64,000 nucleotides of DNA from Schistocephalus solidus (Eukaryota; Platyhelminthes; Cestoda; Diphyllobothriidea; Diphyllobothriidae), in the NCBI GenBank assembly GCA_017591395.1, contig WEDG01005608.1:1-64000 (forward strand). Reading direction: 5' to 3'. The stretch's first letter is position 1. Each line of letters begins with the position of its first letter. The notes beneath the pieces are model-generated. The model ran no database searches. It was not told where the DNA came from and saw nothing but the letters and a program-made list of their open reading frames with translations. The translations under genes and the position numbers were made by a program. Shown one piece after another: positions 61,701 to 64,000 of the stretch.

Positions 61701-64000
61701 TCCTTCTGGTGACCATTTCTACACACAAACCCACCTATTCACCGCAATAGCTTACTTACCACCATCAATTCTGACTCTGTTGGATGAGATCCTTCTGGTG
61801 ACCATTTCTACACACAAACCCACCTATTCACCGCAATTGCTTACTTACCACCATCAATTCTGACTCTGTTGGATGAGATCCTTCTGGTGATCATTGTTAC
61901 ACACAAACCCACCTATTCACCGCAATAGCTTACTTACCACCATCAATTCTGACTCTGTTGGATGAGATCCTTCTGGTGACCATTGCTACACACAAACCCA
62001 CCTATTCACCGCAATAGCTTACTTACCACCATCAATTCTGACTCTGTTGGATGAGATCATTCTGGTGACCATTTCTACACACAAACCCACCTATTCACCG
62101 CAATAGCTTACTGACCACCATCAATTCTGACTCTGTTGGATGAGATCCTTCTGGTGACCATTTCTACACACAAACCCACCTATTCACCGCAAATAGCTTA
62201 CTTACCACCATCAATTCTGACTCTGTTGGATGAAATTCTTCTGGTGACCATTTCTACACAAAACCCACCTATTCACCGCAATAGCTTACTTACCACCATC
62301 AATTCTGACTCTGTTGGATGAGATCCTTCTGGTGACCATTTAACACACAAACCCACCTATTCACCGCAAGTGCTTACTTACCACCATCAATTCTGACTCT
62401 GTTGGATGAGATCCTTCTGGTGACCATTTTCTACACACAAACCCACCTATTCACCGCAATTGCTTACTTACCACCATCAATTCTGACTCTGTTGGATGAG
62501 ATCCTTCTGGTGACCATTTCTACACACAAACCCACCTATTCACCGCAATAGCTTACTTACCACCATCAATTCTGACTCTGTTGGATGAGATCCTTCTGGT
62601 GACCATTATTACACACAAACCCACCTATTCACCGCAATAGCTTACTTACCACGATCATTTCTGAATCTGTTGGATGAGATCCTTCTGGTGACCATTCTTA
62701 CACAAAACCCACCTATTCACCGCAATAGCTTACTTACCACAATCAAATTCTGACTCTGTTGGATGAGATCCCTTCTGGTGACCATTTCTACACACAAACA
62801 CACCTATTCACCGCAATAGCTTACTGACCACCATCAATTCTGACTCTGTTGGATGAGATCCTTCTGGTGACCATTTCTACACACAAACCCACCTATTCAC
62901 CGCAATTGCTGCTTACCACCATCAATTCTGACTCTGTTGGATGAGATCCTTCTGGTGACCATTTCTACACACAAACCTACCTATTCACCGCAATAGCTTA
63001 CTTACCACCATCAATTCTGACTCTGTTGGATGAGATCCTTCTGGTGACCATTTTACACACCAAACCCTACCTATTCACCGCAATAGCTTACTTACCACCA
63101 TCAATTTGACTCTGTTGGATGAGATCCTTCTGGTGACCATTACTACACACAAACACACCTATTCACCGCAATTGCTTACTTACCACCATCAATTCTGACT
63201 CAGTTTGATGAGATCCTTCTGGTGACCATTTCTACACACAAACCCACCTATTCACCGCAATAGCTTACTTACCACCATCAATTCTGACTCTGTTTGGATG
63301 AGATCCTTCTGGTGACCATTTCTACACACAAACCCACCTATTCACCGCAATAGCTTACTTACCACCATCAATTCTGACTCTGTTGGATGAGATCCTTCTG
63401 GTGACCATTTCTACACACAAACCCACCTATTCACCGCAATAGCTTACTTACCACCATCAATTCTGACTCTGTTGGATGAGATCCTTCTGGTGACCATTAT
63501 TACACACAAACCCACCTATTCACCGCAATAGCTTTCTTACAACCATCAATTCTGACTCTGTTGGATGAGATCCTTCTGGTGACCATTTCTACACACAAAC
63601 CCACCTATTCACCGCAATAGCTTACTTACCACCATCAATTCTGACTCTGTTGGATGAGATCCTTCTGGTGTCCATTTCACACAAAACCCACCTATTCACC
63701 GCAATAGCTTACTTACCACCATCAATTCTGACTCTGTTGGATGAGATCCTTCTGGTGACCATTTCTACACACAAACCCACCTATTCACCGCAATTGCTTG
63801 CTTACCACCATCAATTCTGACTCTGTTGGATGAGATCCTTCTGGTGACCATTTCTACACACAAACCTTACCTATTTCACCGCAATAGCTTACTTACCACC
63901 ATCAATTCTGTCTCTGTTTGATGAGATCCTTCTGGTGAACATTTCTACACAAAAAACCCACCTATTCACCGCAATAGCTTACTTACCAACATCAATTCTG
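61701..64000 (+). repeat. Canonical satellite units to the window end
   Basis: About 26 units mostly match the consensus, with scattered AATTGC and ATTATTAC forms carried over from the block before. The last unit is cut by the end of the window at phase 16, so the array continues beyond. Confidence 0.9.

Larger units (their letters stand above)
1..64000. repeat. 89-bp satellite DNA array filling the window
   Basis: Every part of the window aligns to one 89-bp unit. In clean stretches the period is exactly 89: CACCGC falls at 46682, 46771, 46860 and 46949. With phase 1 at ACCACCATCA, landmarks are TGTTGGATGAGATC (21-34), GGTGACC (40-46), CACACAAACCCACC (54-67) and CACCGCAATAGCTTACTT (72-89). 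The clean unit has 28 C, 11 G, 24 A and 26 T, so it is about 44% GC with strong C-over-G asymmetry. About 720 units fit. I found no interruption by unique DNA, transposon, tRNA or rRNA sequence. Arrays of this kind are known from eukaryotic heterochromatin; the species and chromosomal site are not shown. I recognise no named satellite family. Confidence 0.98.
14331..64000 (+). repeat. Right arm: satellite units on the plus strand
   Basis: From 14331 to the end all units read forward on the plus strand (GGATGAGATCC, then GGTGACC, then ACACACAAACCC). About 558 units fit. I found no second orientation switch in this arm. It is divided into blocks by shared diagnostic changes at unit phases 12-13, 17, 35, 50-51, 69, 72-73 and 81. 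It continues past base 64000. Confidence 0.97.

Noticed and set aside
1..64000. CRISPR array (regular spacing, conserved and variable parts)
   Set aside because: The full 89 bp is conserved between units. There are no unique spacers, no short direct repeat separate from spacers, and no cas genes.
1..64000. Telomere repeat or subtelomere marker
   Set aside because: No runs of TTAGGG, TTTAGGG or similar short repeats were seen at either end or at the inversion.
1..64000. CENP-B box of the mammalian alpha-satellite type
   Set aside because: No unit contains the TTCG....A..CGGG pattern, and the unit length and sequence are unlike alpha satellite.
1..64000. tRNA, rRNA, riboswitch or bacterial promoter and terminator signals
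   Set aside because: Every stretch is accounted for by the repeat unit; no such structure stands out from it.

Overview
The whole 64-kb window is one tandem satellite DNA array. I see no protein-coding gene, RNA gene, transposon or stretch of unique DNA. The repeat unit is 89 bp: in clean stretches the same landmark recurs exactly every 89 bases, for example CACCGC at 46682, 46771, 46860 and 46949. At this period the window holds about 720 units. The unit is about 44% GC, with C far more frequent than G on the strand used here as unit-forward (by hand count 28 C, 11 G, 24 A, 26 T). I number phase 1 from ACCACCATCA. Landmarks are TGTTGGATGAGATC (21-34), GGTGACC (40-46), CACACAAACCCACC (54-67) and CACCGCAATAGCTTACTT (72-89). 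Such an array implies a eukaryote and a heterochromatic (pericentromeric, centromeric or subtelomeric) position. The species cannot be told from the sequence.

Layout. Bases 1-14330 carry the unit on the minus strand. At about 14330/14331 the orientation flips without any spacer, and 14331-64000 carries the unit on the plus strand. The left arm runs: a segment with 178-bp dimers and longer higher-order structure (1-2.0 kb); fairly uniform canonical units (2.0-9.05 kb) broken by a diverged 178-bp dimer at 7.73-8.1 kb; a subfamily with GTTAC-type and AATTGC-type changes (9.05-12.35 kb); then a decayed zone ending at the inversion, including a 275-bp scrambled patch at 12.35-12.63 kb. The right arm runs: decayed units (14.33-16.0 kb); a CTCTTC subfamily (16.0-25.85 kb); a block rich in higher-order repeats with 6-unit and longer periods (25.85-31.9 kb); a diverged block with a tandem 9-unit duplication (31.9-34.9 kb); partly homogenised copies of those blocks (34.9-39.2 kb); the cleanest canonical block (39.2-50.3 kb); a transition (50.3-51.17 kb); an AAGGCTG subfamily (51.17-58.4 kb); a GTTAC subfamily (58.4-61.7 kb); and canonical units to the window end. 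The array continues past both ends.

The short open reading frames here are by-products of the period. Because 89 is not a multiple of 3, a frame steps through all three phases and closes only after 3 units (267 bp), so ORFs of up to 264 bp (87 codons plus stop) recur throughout. The interest lies in array architecture: an orientation switch inside decayed units, nested higher-order repeats in multiples of 89 bp, large duplicated segments whose diagnostic variants are partly erased in one copy, and subfamily blocks that appear in the same unit-direction order on both sides. Some fine-scale indels, mostly in homopolymers, may be sequencing or assembly error.
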